Both the position numbers and the translations under genes were made by a program. 64,000 bases of DNA from Rugalucina vietnamica (Eukaryota > Mollusca > Bivalvia > Lucinida > Lucinidae): assembly GCA_964017185.1 (NCBI GenBank), contig OZ024876.1:13951726-14015725 (forward strand), given 5' to 3'. This document shows, one piece after another, positions 11,746-24,223 of the stretch (within the stretch, counting starts at the first letter, position 1; each line of letters begins with the position of its first letter). The notes beneath the pieces were generated by a model that ran no database searches, was not told the DNA's origin, and worked only from the letters and a program-made list of their open reading frames with translations.

Positions 11746-12116
11746 TTTCGCTTACACTGGATGATGAAACTCATAAGGTGTTTTGGTGTCTCCGAGAAGG
11801 CGTTCGAGTTTCACAGTCATTAACACAAACTTATGTTTTAATTCGTCGAGAGAAAGCTAAAACTATTGTTTCAATTGAAAATATACAAAACTGATTTAAT
11901 TTACAACCAGTATAGTAAATTCACTTTACATTGCCGTTTGACCACAAGTGATATCGTTTGGTTAATATAAACACTGAGAAGGGGTATTTACTTGCTTCAT
12001 ACAGCTACCCGGAGTGCGGGCTTCTGAAGTATATGTATGTGGGCATATTTCACTTACCATACTGAAATCCCATTATTGAAGTCATACCCATTCGAAGCAG
12101 TGCGATCAACTAATAT
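11746..12116. other. Intronic sequence without recognised features
   Basis: No coding or repeat structure was recognised. Confidence 0.4.
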
Positions 12117-12295
12117 AGCCGCGTCATGAGAAATCCAACATTTTGAATATGCGAAAACTATGTCGCACACCACCTTCGCAATAACGCATGTTTTTGCTAC
12201 ATGGATTTCCAAAATCATCTTCAGAGCTTGTACAATTCGATTTGTGTCGGACCTGTTTGGAAATCACATTGTTGGTTTGCTCATGACGCAGCTCC
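12117..12295. mobile_element. MITE family A, deletion derivative
   Basis: The ends TAGCCGCGTCATGAGAAATCC and TGCTCATGACGCAGCTC are inverted repeats of the family A type. Internal family A sequence (TTTGTGTCGGACCTGTTTGGA) is present, but the central hairpin is lost. Confidence 0.6.
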
Positions 12296-12336
12296 ATACT
12301 GAGTAGAACCGACTGAGAAAAGGAAATGTAATAATA

Positions 12337-13519
12337 TGAACCGACTAGTGGGAAAACCAATAATGTGGTTTCCGAACAGGTCTGACACAAACAGGGCTGT
12401 ACAAGCACAGAAGATGGCTAGAAGCTTGAAACTTCGGATTTAAGGATGTTCGCTGCTAACATTTGACATTTCGGAACTTCCGGTTTTTCTTTTCTTGAAT
12501 ATCTCGTAAACGGTTGCAGATATTTCCCTAATATTTTATATTTGAATACATATTGATAATATGCATTGAATGAGCCATGAAAATTGTCAATCTAAGAAAC
12601 TTCATTTTTTCACCCCATTTTCTGCAACTTTTCAGAAAATTTTAGTTGTCAAATAAATTTAGGGGGTAGGGTAGATTAAACTTGAATATTACACATCTTC
12701 AAACTAATTGCACTAGTTCGATGTTTATTTTAGCAGCAGTATATGTGTACATTGTCCTCTAAGTCATTCTTTGTGTCTTTGGTGTGCTGGTTTTAAAATC
12801 TAAGGTGGTTTTATGAAATGTGCTTTTAGAAACAAAACAGCCGAAAAAAGGCTGAAAATGGCGATTTTCAAGTTGTTAGTTCTCTCTTATATGCTCACTA
12901 CCCTATATATTTCTTTCTTTTATTCGAACAATATTACCAAGTTTTATGTTGTGTGAAAATACAAGAAAAAGTTTGAATCAACAAATATGGGTTTGGTACA
13001 TTTCAAGATATTGATTTTTTCCGACTTTTCAAGTATGGGGGTAGGGTTGGAAAAGGAATCGTAAAATTTTGTCATCCACTCCAAGTTGCAAATTTTTCTA
13101 TGCTTTTGGTCCAAAATTGTCTGCGCTACGTAAATATTATGACTTTTGAAAGCATTCTAGGTGTATTTTTGTTCAAGACAGGTATGTTTCAAAGAATTGA
13201 AAATTAAATTAATTTTACCAAATTTAAAACACGGTGCTCAGAGGTCTCATTCAGAGGCCTGTAGCTTGAACAAATGCACACTACCCTATATTTATTTTGT
13301 TTTCAAATATCTTGTGTTGTATTTTGGAGTCCAAAAAGAGTGGTTAGAAAAAAAGTTTGAATACTTTTTCATTGGCAGCGAACATCCTTAATAGGAAGAG
13401 GGATTGTACTATCCGTGTAGCGAAAACAAAGGCGCTGATCAGCTTCGCGGTGACCGCGAAGCTGATCTGCGTCTTTGTTTTCGCCTATGCAGATTGTTGG
13501 TTTTCCCATGAGGCGGCCC
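12337..13519. mobile_element. MITE family A copy interrupted by a TTAA-target element
   Basis: The outer parts (CCGACTAGTGGGAAAACC at the left, GTTTTCCCATGAGGCGGCCC at the right, central hairpin at about 13435-13475) form a family A element. It is split at its GGATTTAAG site by the 944-bp element at 12444-13387. Confidence 0.75.
12444..13387. mobile_element. TTAA-target TIR element (family K)
   Basis: The ends are GGATGTTCGCTGC and GCAGCGAACATCC, flanked on both sides by TTAA (12440-12443 and 13388-13391). TTAA duplication is typical of piggyBac and Kolobok relatives. It has no transposase frame, so it is non-autonomous. A truncated second copy lies at 54454-54911. Confidence 0.85.
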
Positions 13520-13938
13520 ATATATGCAATTAATTTTGTTAAATTATAGAAATTCTCTTTGGCTCCATGTTGCCAAATTTATAGGGTCGCTGAAGAGGCT
13601 TAAGTAGCCGAAACCGCGGTATGGCCCATCCCCTTTCTTATTAATATGCAAGGATCGCTGTTTTCATTTTTATTTACACACGCATGTCCTAGTAATGAGC
13701 ATATGCATTTAATTTCCATTCTCGCGAGATCAGACGATACCTCATCTTGATCTCTCGCATTTGACGCTTTGAATTGTGGGATATAGCCGATTTTGGCTAC
13801 AAACGACACATGAAGAAAGCTGGAGCATCCCACATGAATTTCTCAGATTCCATTGGCCAACTGCGACAGGTCAGTGCGTGAAGCGCTACCTGTCAGCGAC
13901 AATGTTTAATTTCTTTAAACACTAACATGGGAACATAC

Positions 13939-14035
13939 CGAACCAAAAGTTAGCGTTTGGGTCTCCGAATCCAGTCTTGTAGTCCGCCCAGTTTAGATAA
14001 AAATCTGTAGTGTTGTCAACCCTCCGTTGAAAAAC
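13939..14035 (-). CDS. Exon: FReD segment with the QRRVD motif
   Basis: This exon has 32 codons plus one base and begins in phase 0 with [16 protein letters not shown], continuing to [14 protein letters not shown]. These are among the most conserved FReD blocks (Gln-Arg-Arg-x-Asp, Phe-Tyr-x-x-Trp, Tyr-Lys-x-Gly-Phe-Gly and Glu/Asn-Phe-Trp-x-Gly). The acceptor is TTTCCAG and the donor TTCG/GTATGT. The Gly codon is split across the next intron and completed at 3866. The exon lies on the far side of the 30.5-kb repeat-filled intron yet shows no frame damage. Confidence 0.9.
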
Positions 14036-14081
14036 CTGGAAAATATCAATATTTATATTTTATTTTCCGCAATCTCATCAG

Positions 14082-14330
14082 GATAACAAGTCCATGTAAT
14101 ACTAGTATATACCCCTTTATACCCCACAAAAGCCGGGTATAAAGGGGTATATCTATTTTTCTTATTTGTGTTCCAAAACATAAATTGCGGGTACTCGTTA
14201 AAACCGCCTCGTCGAGGCGGTTCTAACTTGTACCCACAATCAATGTTTTGAGCAAACAAGTTAAAATTAACCAAATTTTTCCAATGAAATTTTCAATTTT
14301 AATGCTGGAAAAATTCTCTGTTTTCGTAAT
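14082..14330. mobile_element. MITE family B copy
   Basis: It is in inverse orientation to the copy at 3401. The left end is AACAAGTCCATGTAATACTA, the central hairpin AACCGCCTC/GAGGCGGTT is at about 14204-14223, and the right end is diverged. It lies just inside the giant FReD intron. Confidence 0.75.
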
Positions 14331-14413
14331 GTACAACCTCACAGTGTCGTCTCTTTTCTGATCAAAACAGATGGAAACACTCTTCTTAAAGATAAACACA
14401 TAATAAAGAAGCT

Positions 14414-14752
14414 ATCTTGGAAGTGGCCAGAAGACTTAAAAATGGTGCATTTAATTGCCTATCATGTCATCGACAGACGCCACGGATAGAGAACAACGTT
14501 CTGCTTGATGAATTTCCAATCGTCTTGCAAACAAGAAAATCAGTTCAACAACTGTCATCTGGAAAAGCTCAAGGTCCAGATGCAATTTCCGCGGAGGTAA
14601 TGTCAGAGACTACAGAGAAACTCATTACTAAAACTTGCCCATGCAATATACAGAGACTTTTAAAGTTGTAAGAAATGAAAATTGTCAGTTGGAAAAAAAA
14701 TTGAAGGTGGTGGCCAGCCAAAACTAAGTTGCAGATGAACTCTTCTATGCAG
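14414..14752 (+). pseudogene. LINE reverse transcriptase remnant, 5' part
   Basis: Plus-strand translation gives NNVLLDEFP and QQLSSGKAQGPDAISAEV, the conserved N-terminal RT blocks of non-LTR retrotransposons. At 14617-14692 it switches into a MITE B end fragment (CTTGCCCATGCAATATACAG). It then resumes with KVADELFYAD up to 14752, where the satellite element begins. Internal deletion and loss of frame mark it as dead. The catalytic YADD motif is cut exactly by the insertion and resumes at 44128. Confidence 0.8.
14740..14752. repeat. Left target-site duplication of the giant element
   Basis: CTCTTCTATGCAG is repeated exactly at 44128-44140. The match extends to 16 bp if the first bases ATG of the element are counted. 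The intact target GAACTCTTCTATGCAGATGA reads Glu-Leu-Phe-Tyr-Ala-Asp in LINE RT. Confidence 0.9.
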
Positions 14753-14909
14753 ATGGGTGAAGTTAGCCGAAGTAGCCTGACCAGCCGAGGTAGGCTACTT
14801 CGGCTGGCCGGAGTAGCCTGACCAGCCGAGGTAGGCTACTTCGGCTGGCCGGAGTAGCCTGACCAGCCGAAGTAGCAGAAATTGCTGGCATATGTAGCCG
14901 AAACAGCCG
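14753..14909 (+). repeat. Left outer domain of the terminal inverted repeat
   Basis: This 157-bp domain contains a 41-bp unit (AGTAGCCTGACCAGCCGAGG then TAGGCTACTTCGGCTGGCCGG) in about 2.5 copies. Each unit is itself rich in inverted AGTAGCC/GGCTACT motifs. By my reading the domain is base-for-base identical to the inverse of 43971-44127. Confidence 0.92.
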
Positions 14910-17900
14910 CATTGACGTGCGCGGAGTTTAGGGAGCAAGCGACCTAGTGGGATTTACAGTAGAAGGGATGTACTTTCAGACCACATAAGCGGCTATGTAG
15001 GGAAAACTTTGATGACCGAAAATGGAAATTTCTGTATAGTATTGCAATGTGTCGGTACCAACACGGGCTGGTTTCTCACGGAACCCCACCGAGTTTAGGG
15101 AGTTCGAGACCCAGTGGGGCTTGTAGTCTATACAAGTGCCTTTACAGCCCATAGGTCGGTTATATTGGGAAAACTCTGGTTTGTCGGAAATTTCAACTCA
15201 AACATTGGGAAACGTGAACATTCATGGGTTTGCGGGTGGGGTAAGAGGCACCCCTGTCATTGACGTGCGCGGAGCTTAGGGAGCAAGCGACCTAGTGGGA
15301 TTTACAGTAGAAGGAATGTACTTTCAGACCACATAAGCGGCTATGCCGGGAAAACTCTAGTTTTCGAGAAATAGGGGTACAAAAATGACAAAAAATGGAA
15401 ATTTCTGTATAGTATTGCAATGTGTCGGTACCAACTCGGGCTGGTTTCTCACAGAACCCCACCGAGTTTAGGGAGTTCGAGACCCAGTGGGTCTTGTAGT
15501 CCATACAAGTGCCTTTACAGCCCATAGGTCGGTTATACTGGGAAAACTCTGGTTTGTCGAAAATTTCAACTCAAACATTGGGAAACGTGAACATTCATGG
15601 GTTTGGGGGTGGGGTATAAGGCACCCCTGTCATTGACGTGCACGGAGTTTAGGGAGCAAGCGACCTTGTGGGATTTACAGTAGAAGGGATGTATTTTCAG
15701 ACCACATAAGCGGCTATGCCGGGAAAACTCTAGTTTTCTAGAAATAGGGGTACAGAAATGACCAAAAATGGAAATTTCTGTACAGTTTTGCAATGTGTTG
15801 GTACCAACTCGGGCTGGTTTCTCACAGAACGCCACCGAGTTTAGGGAGTTCGAGACCCAGTGGGGCTTGTAGTCCATACAAGTGCCTTTACAGCCCATAG
15901 GTCGGTTATACTGGGAAAACTCTGGTTTGTCGGAAATTTCAACTCAAACATTGGGAAACGTGAACATTCATGGGTTTGGGGGTGGGGTAAGAGGCACCCC
16001 TGTCATTGACGTGCGCGGAGTTTAGGGAGCAAGCGACCTCGTGGGATTTACAGTAGAAGGAATGTACTTTTAGACCACATAAGCGGCTATGCCGGGAAAA
16101 CTCTAGTTTTCGAAAAAATAGGGGTACAAAAATGACCAAAAATGGAAATTTCTGTACAGTATTGCAATGTGTCGGTACCAACTCGGGCTGGTTTCTCACA
16201 GAACCCCACCGAGTTTAGGGAGTTCGAGACCCAGTGGGGCTTGTAGTCCATACAAGTGCCTTTACAGCCCATAGGTCGGTTATACTGGGAAAACTCTGGT
16301 TTGTCGGAAATTTCAACTCAAACATTGGGAAACGTGAACATTCATGGGTTTGGGGGTGGGGTAAGAGGCACCCCTGTCATTGACGTGCGCGGAGTTTAGG
16401 GAGCAAACGACCTTGTGGAATTTACAGCAGAAGGGACGTACTTTTAAATCACATGAGCGGCTATGCCGGGAAAACTCTAGTTTTCGAAAAAATAGGGGTA
16501 CAAAAATGACCGAAAATGGAAACTTCTGTACAGTATTGCAATGTGTCGGTACCAACTCGGGCTGGTTTCTCACAGAACCCCACCGAGTTTAGGGAGTTCG
16601 AGACCCAGTGGGCCTTGTAGTCCATACAAGTGCCTTTACAGCCCATAGGTCGGTAATACTGGGAAAACTCTGGTTTGTCGGAAATTTCAACTCAAACATT
16701 GGGAAACGTGAACATTCATGGGTTTGGGGCTGGGGTATGAGGCACCCCTGTCATTGACGTGCGCGGAGTTTAGGGAGCAAGCGACCTAGTGGGATTTACA
16801 GTAGAAGGGATGTACTTTCAGACCATATAAGCGGCTATGTCGAGAAAACTCTGGTTTTCGAGAAATAGGGGTACAAAGATGACCGACAATGGAAATTTCT
16901 GTACAGTATTGCAATGTGTCGGTACCAACTCGGGCTGGTTTCTCACAGAACCCCACCGAGTTTAGGGAGTTCGAGACCCAGTGGGGCTTGTAGTCTATAC
17001 AAGGGCCTTTACAGCCCATAGGTCGGTTATACTGGGTAAACTCTGGTTTGTCGGAAATTTCAACTCAAACATTGGGAAACGTGAACATTCATGGTTTTGG
17101 GGGTGGGGTAAGAGGCACCCCTGTCATTGACGTGCGCGGAGATTAGGGAGCAAGCGACCTAGTGGGATTTACAGTAGAAGGAATGTACTTTCAGACCACA
17201 TAAGCGGCTATGCCAGGAAAACTCTAGTTTTCGAGAAATAGGGGTACAAAAATGACCAAAAATGGAAATTTCTGTATAGTATTGCAATGTGTCGGTACCA
17301 ACTCGGGCTGGTTTCTCACTGAACCCCACCGAGTTTAGGGAGTTCGAGACCCAGTGGGTCGTGTAGTCCATACAACTGCCTTTACAGCCCATAGGGCGGT
17401 TATACTGGGAAAACTCTGGTTTGTCGAAAATTGCAACTCAAACATTGGGAAACGTGAACATTCATGGGTTTGGGGGTGGGGTATGAGGCACCCCTGTCAT
17501 TGACGTGCGCGGAGATTAGGGAGCAAGCGACCTAGTGGGATTTACAGAAGAAGGAATGTACTTTCAGACCACATAAGCGGCTATGCCGGTTAAACTCTAG
17601 TTTTCGAAATAATAGGGGTACAAAAATGACCAAAAATGGAAATTTCTGTACAGTATTGCAATGTGTCGGTACCAACTCGGGCTGGTTTCTCACAGAACCC
17701 CACCGAGTTTAGGGAGTTCGAGACCCAGTGGGTCTTGTAGTCCATACAAGTGCCTTTACAGCCCATAGGTCCGTTATACTGGGAAAACTCTGGTTTGTCG
17801 GAAACTTCAACTCAAACATTGGGAAACGTGAACATTCATGGGTTTTGGGGTGGGGTATGAGGCACCCCTGTCATTGACGTGCGCGGAGTTTAGGGAGCAA

Positions 17901-20610
17901 GCGACCTAGTGGGATTTACAGTAGAAGGGATGTACTTTCAGACCATATAAGTGGCTATGTCGGGAAAACTCTGGTTTTCGAGAAATAGGGGTAAAAAGAT
18001 GACCGAAAATGGAAATTTCTGTATAGTATTGCAATGTGTCGGTACCAACTCGGGCTGATTTCTCACAGAACCCCACCGAGTTTAGGGAGTTCGAGACCCA
18101 GTGGGGCTTGTAGTCTATACAAGTGCCTTTACAGCCCATAGGTCGGTTATACTGGGAAAATTCTGGTTTGTCGGAAATTTTAACTCAAACATTGGGAAAC
18201 GTGAACATTCATGGTTTTGGGGGTGGGGGTTTTGGGTTTAGGCACCCCTGTCATTGACGTGCGCGGAGTTTAGGGAGCAAGCGACCTAGTGGGATTTACA
18301 GTAGAAGGAATGTACTTTCAGACCACATAAGCGGCTATGCCGGGAAAACTCTAGTTTTCGAGAAATAGGGGTTCAAAAATGACCAAAAATTGAAATTTCT
18401 GTATAGTATTGCAATGTGTCGGTACCAACTCGGGCTGGTTTCTCACAGAACCCCACCGAGTTTAGGGAGTTCGAGACCCAGTGGGTCTTGTAGTCCATAC
18501 AAGTGCCTTTACAGCCCATAGGTCGGTTATACTGGGAAAACTCTGGTTTGTCGAAAATTTCAACTCAAACATTGGGAAACGTGAACATTCATGGGTTTGG
18601 GGGTTGGGTATAAGGCACCCCTGTCATTGACGTGCACGGAGTTTAGGGAGCAAGCGACCTAGTGGGATTTACAGTAGAAGGGATGTATTTTCAGACCACA
18701 TAAGCGGCTATGCCGGGAAAACTCTAGTTTTCTAGAAATAGGGTACAAAAATGACCAAAAATGGAAATTTCTGTACAGTATTGCAATGTGTCGGTACCAA
18801 CTCGGGCTGGTTTCTCACAGAACCCCACCGAGTTTAGGGAGTTCGAGACCCAGTGGGGCTTGTAGTCCATACAAGTGCCTTTACAGCCCATAGGTCGGTT
18901 ATACTGGGAAAACTCTGGTTTGTCGGAAATTTTAACTCAAACATTGGGAAACGTGAACATTCATGGGTTTGGGGATGGGGTATAAGGTACCCCTGTGATT
19001 GGCGAGCTTGGAGTTTAGGGAGCAAGCGACCTAGTGGGATTTACAGTAGAAGGGATGTACTTTTAGACCATATAAGCGGCTATGTCGGGAAAACTCTGGT
19101 TTTCGAGAAATAGGGGTACAAAGATGACCGAAAATGGAAATTTCTGTACAGTATTGCAATGTGTCGGTACCAACTCGGGCTGGTTTCTCACAGAACCCCA
19201 CCGAGTTTAGGGAGTTCGAGACCCAGTGGGGCTTGTAGTCCATACAAGTGCCTTTACAGCCCATAGGTCGGTTATACTGGGAAAACTCTGGTTTGTCGGA
19301 AATTTCAACTCAAACATTGGGAAACGTGAACATTCATTGGTTTGGGGGTGGGGTAAGAGGCACCCCTGTCATTGACGTGCGCGGAGTTTAGGGAGCAAGC
19401 GACCTAGTGAGATTTATAGAAGAAGGAATGTACTTTTAGACCACATAAGCGGCTATGCCGGGAAAACTCTAGTTTTCTAGAAATAGGGGTACAAAAATGA
19501 CCAAAAATGGAAATTTCTGTACAGTATTGCAATATGTCGGTACCAACTCGGGCTGGTTTCTCACAGAACCCCACCGAGTTTAGGGAGTTCGAGACCCAGT
19601 GGGGCTTGTATTCCATACAAGTGCCTTTACAGCCCATAGGTCGGTTATACTGGGAAAACTCTGGTTTGTCGGAAATTTTAACTCAAACATTGGGAAACGT
19701 GAACATTCATGGGTTTGGGGTTGGGTAAGAGGCACCCCTGTCATTGACGTGCGCGGAGTTTAGGGAGCAAACGACCTAGTGGGATTTACAGTAGAAGGGA
19801 CGTACTTTTAAACCACATAAGCGGCTATGCCGGGAAAACTCTAGTTTTCGAAAAAATAGGTGTACAAAAATGACCGAAAATGGAAATTTCTGTACAGTTT
19901 TGCAATGTGTTGGTACCAACTCGGGCTGGTTTCTCACAGAACCCCACCGAGTTTAGGGAGTTCGAGACCCAGTGGGCCTTGTAGTCCATACAAGTGCCTT
20001 TACAGCCCATAGGTCGGTTATACTGGGAAAACTCTGGTTTGTCGGAAATTTCAACTCAAACATTGGGAAACGTGAACATTCATGGTTTTCGGGGTGGGGT
20101 AAGAGGCACCCCTGTCATTGACGTGCGCGGAGATTAGGGAGCAAGCGACCTAGTGGGATTTACAGAAGAAGGAATGTACTTTCAGACCACATAAGCGGCT
20201 ATGCCGGGAAAACTCTAGTTTTCGAGAAATAGGGGTAAAAAAATGACCAAAAATGGAAATTTCTGTATAGTATTGCAATTTGTCGGTACCAACTCGGGCT
20301 GGTTTCTCACAGAACCCCACCGAGTTTAGGGAGTTCGAGACCCAGTGGGCCTTGTAGTCCATACAAGTGCCTTTACAGCCCATAGGTCGGTTATACTGGG
20401 AAAACTCTGGTTTGTCGGAAATTTTAACTCAAACATTGGGAAACGTGAACATTCATGGGTTTGGGGGTGGGGTAAGAGGCACCCCTGTCATTGACGTGCG
20501 CGGAGTTTAGGGAGCAAGCGACCTAGTGGGATTTACAGAAGGGATATACTTTTAGACCACATAAGCGGCTATTTTCGAGAAATAGGGGTACAAACGTGCT
20601 CGCCAATCAC

Positions 20611-20793
20611 AGGGTTACCTTATACCCCACCCCCAAACCCATGAATGTTCACGTTTCCCAATGTTTGAGTTGAAATTTCCGACAAACCAGGTCGGTTATA
20701 CTGGGAAAACTCTGGTTTGTCGGAAATTTCAACTCGAACATTGGGAAACGTGAACATTCATGGGTTTGGGGGTGGGGTATAAGGCACCCCTGT
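20611..20793. repeat. Hairpin within the left arm, copy 1
   Basis: A short monomer piece is inverted against its neighbour. CATGAATGTTCACGTTTCCC...GACAAACCA faces TGGTTTGTC...GGGAAACGTGAACATTCATG. The arms are about 79 bp with a 23-bp loop. Confidence 0.88.
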
Positions 20794-21659
20794 CATTGAC
20801 TTGCACGGAGTTTAGGGAGCAAGCGACCTAGTGGGATGTACAGAAGGGATATACTTTTAGACCACATAAGCGGCTATGCCGAGAAAACTCTAGTTTTCGA
20901 AAAAATAGGGGTACAAAAATGACCAAAAATGGAAATTTCTGTACAGTATTGCAATGTGTCGGTACCAACTCGGGCTGGTTTCTCACAGAACCCCACCGAG
21001 TTTAGGGAGTTCGAGACCCAGTGGGCCTTGTAGTCCATACAAGTGCCTTTACAGCCCATAGGTCGGTTATACTGGGGAAACTCTGGTTTGTCGGAAATTT
21101 CAACTCAAACATTGGGAAACGTGAACATTCATTGGTTTGGGGGTGGGGTAAGAGGCACCCCTGTCATTGACGTGCGCGGAGTTTAGGGAGCAAGCGACCT
21201 AGTGGGATTTACAGAAGAAGGAATGTACTTTCAGACCACATAAGCGGCTATGCCGGGAAAACTCTAGTTTTCGAGAAATAGGGGTACAAAAATGACCAAA
21301 AATGGAAATTTCTGTACAGTATTGCAATGTGTCGGTACCAACTCGGGCTGGTTTCTCACAGAACCCCACCGAGTTTAGGGAGCTCACGACCCAGTGGGGC
21401 TTGTAGTCCATACAAGTGCCTTTACAGCCCATAGGTCGGTTATACTGGGAAAACTCTGGTTTGTCGGAAATTTTAACTCAAACATTGGGAAACGTGAACA
21501 TTCATGGGTTTGGGGGTGGGGTAAGAGGCACCCCTGTCATTGACGTGCGCGGAGTTTAGGGAGCAAGCGACCTAGTGGGATTTACAGAAGGGATATACTT
21601 TTAGACCACATAAGCGGCTATTTTCGAGAAATAGGGGTACAAACGTGCTCGCCAATCAC

Positions 21660-21842
21660 AGGGTTACCTTATACCCCACCCCAAAACCCATGAATGTTCA
21701 CGTTTCCCAATGTTTGAGTTGAAATTTCCGACAAACCAGGTCGGTTATACTGGGAAAACTCTGGTTTGTCGGAAATTTCAACTCGAACATTGGGAAACGT
21801 GAACATTCATGGGTTTGGGGGTGGGGTATAAGGCACCCCTGT
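21660..21842. repeat. Hairpin within the left arm, copy 2
   Basis: The same palindrome as at 20611, 1,049 bp downstream, with the same breakpoints (GGGGTACAAACGTGCTCGCC and ACCAGGTCGG). Confidence 0.88.
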
Positions 21843-22720
21843 CATTGACTTGCACGGAGTTTAGGGAGCAAGCGACCTAGTGGGATGTACAGAAGGGATA
21901 TACTTTTAGACCACATAAGCGACTATGCCGAGAAAACTCTAGTTTTCGAAAAAATAGGGGTACAAAAATGACCAAAAATGGAAATTTCTGTACAGTATTG
22001 CAATGTGTCGGTACCAACTCGGGCTGGTTTCTCACAGAACCCCACCGAGTTTAGGGAGTTCGAGACCCAGTGGGGCTTGTAGTCCATACAAGTGCCTTTA
22101 CAGCCCATACATGTAGGTCGGTTATACTGGGAAAACTCTGGTTTGTCGGAAATTTCAACTCAAACATTGGGAAACGTGAACATTCATGGGTTTGGGGGTG
22201 GGGTATGAGGCACCCCTGTCATTGACGTGCGCGGAGTTTAGGGAGCAAGCGACCTAGTGGGATTTACAGTAGAAGGGATGTACTTTCAGACCATATAAGC
22301 GGCTATGTCGGGAAAACTCTGGTTTTCGAGAAATAGGGGTACAAAGATGACCGAAAAGGGAAATTTCTGTATAGTATTGCAATGTGTCGGTACCAACTCG
22401 GGCTGGTTTCTCACAGAACCCCACCGAGTTTAGGGAGTTCGAGACCCAGTGGGGCTTGTAGTCCATACAAGTGCCTTTACAGCCCATACATGTAGGTCGG
22501 TTATACTGGGAAAACTCTGGTTTGTCGGAAATTTCAACTCAAACATTGGGAAACGTGAACATTCATGGGTTTGGGGGTGGGGTATGAGGCACCCCTGTCA
22601 TTGACGTGCGCGGAGTTTAGGGAGCAAGCGACCTAGTGGGATTTAAAGAAGGGATATACTTTTAGACCACATAAGCGGCTATTTTCGAGAAATAGGGGTA
22701 CAAACGTGCTCGCCAATCAC

Positions 22721-22903
22721 AGGGTTACCTTATACCCCACCCCCAAACCCATGAATGTTCACGTTTCCCAATGTTTGAGTTGAAATTTCCGACAAACCAG
22801 GTCGGTTATACTGGGAAAACTCTGGTTTGTCGGAAATTTCAACTCGAACATTGGGAAACGTGAACATTCATGGGTTTGGGGGTGGGGTATAAGGCACCCC
22901 TGT
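22721..22903. repeat. Hairpin within the left arm, copy 3
   Basis: The third copy of the palindrome, 1,061 bp after copy 2. The 12-bp difference comes from two 6-bp CATGTA insertions. Confidence 0.88.
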
Positions 22904-24223
22904 CATTGACGTGCACGGAGTTTAGGGAGCAAGCGACCTAGTGGGATGTACAGAAGGGATATACTTTTAGACCACATAAGCGGCTATGCCGAGAAAACTC
23001 TAGTTTTCGAAAAAATAAGGGTACAAAAATGACCAAAAATGGAAATTTCTGTACAGTATTGCAATGTGTCGGTACCAACTCGGGCTGGTTTCTCACAGAA
23101 CCCCACCGAGTTTAGGGAGTTCGAGACCCAGTGGGGCTTGTAGTCCATACAAGTGCCTTTACAGCCCATACATGTAGGTCGGTTATACTGGGAAAACTCT
23201 GGTTTGTCGGAAATTTCAACTCAAACATTGGGAAACGTGAACATTCATGGGTTTGGGGGTGGGGTATGAGGCACCCCTGTCATTGACGTGCGCGGAGTTT
23301 AGGGAGCAAGCGACCTAGTGGGATTTACAGTAGAAGGGATGTACTTTCAGACCATATAAGCGGCTATGTCGGGAAAACTCTGGTTTTCGAGAAATAGGGG
23401 TACAAAGATGACCGAAAAGGGAAATTTCTGTATAGTATTGCAATGTGTCGGTACCAACTCGGGCTGGTTTCTCACAGAACCCCACCGAGTTTAGGGAGTT
23501 CGAGACCCAGTGGGGCTTGTAGTCCATACAAGTGCCTTTACAGCCTATACATGTAGGTCGGTTATACTGGGAAAACTCTGGTTTGTCGGAAATTTCAACT
23601 CAAACATTGGGAAACGTGAACATTCATGGGTTTGGGGGTGGGGTATGAGGCACCCCTGTCATTGACGTGCGCGGAGTTTAGGGAGCAAGCGACCTAGTGG
23701 GATTTACAGTAGAAGGGATGTACTTTCAGACCATATAAGCGGCTATGTCGGGAAAACTCTGGTTTTCGAGAAATAGGGGTACAAAGATGACCGAAAAGGG
23801 AAATTTCTGTATAGTATTGCAATGTGTCGGTACCAACTCGGGCTGGTTTCTCACAGAACCCCACCGAGTTTAGGGAGTTCGAGACCCAGTGGGGCTTGTA
23901 GTCTATACAAGTGCCTTTACAGCCCATAGGTCGGTTATACTGGAAAAACTGTGGTTTGTCGGAAATTTCAACTCAAACATTGGGAAACGTGAACATTCAT
24001 GGGTTTGGGGTGGGGTAAGAGACACCCCTGTCATTGACGTGCACGGAGTTTAGGGAGCAAGCGACCTAGTGGGATTTACAGTAGAAGGGATGTATTTTCA
24101 GACCACATAAGCGGCTATGCCGGGAAAACTCTAGTTTTCTAGAAAAAGGGGTACAAAACTGACCAATAATGGAAATTTCTGTACAGTATTGCAATGTGTC
24201 GGTACCAACTCGGGCTGGTTTCT

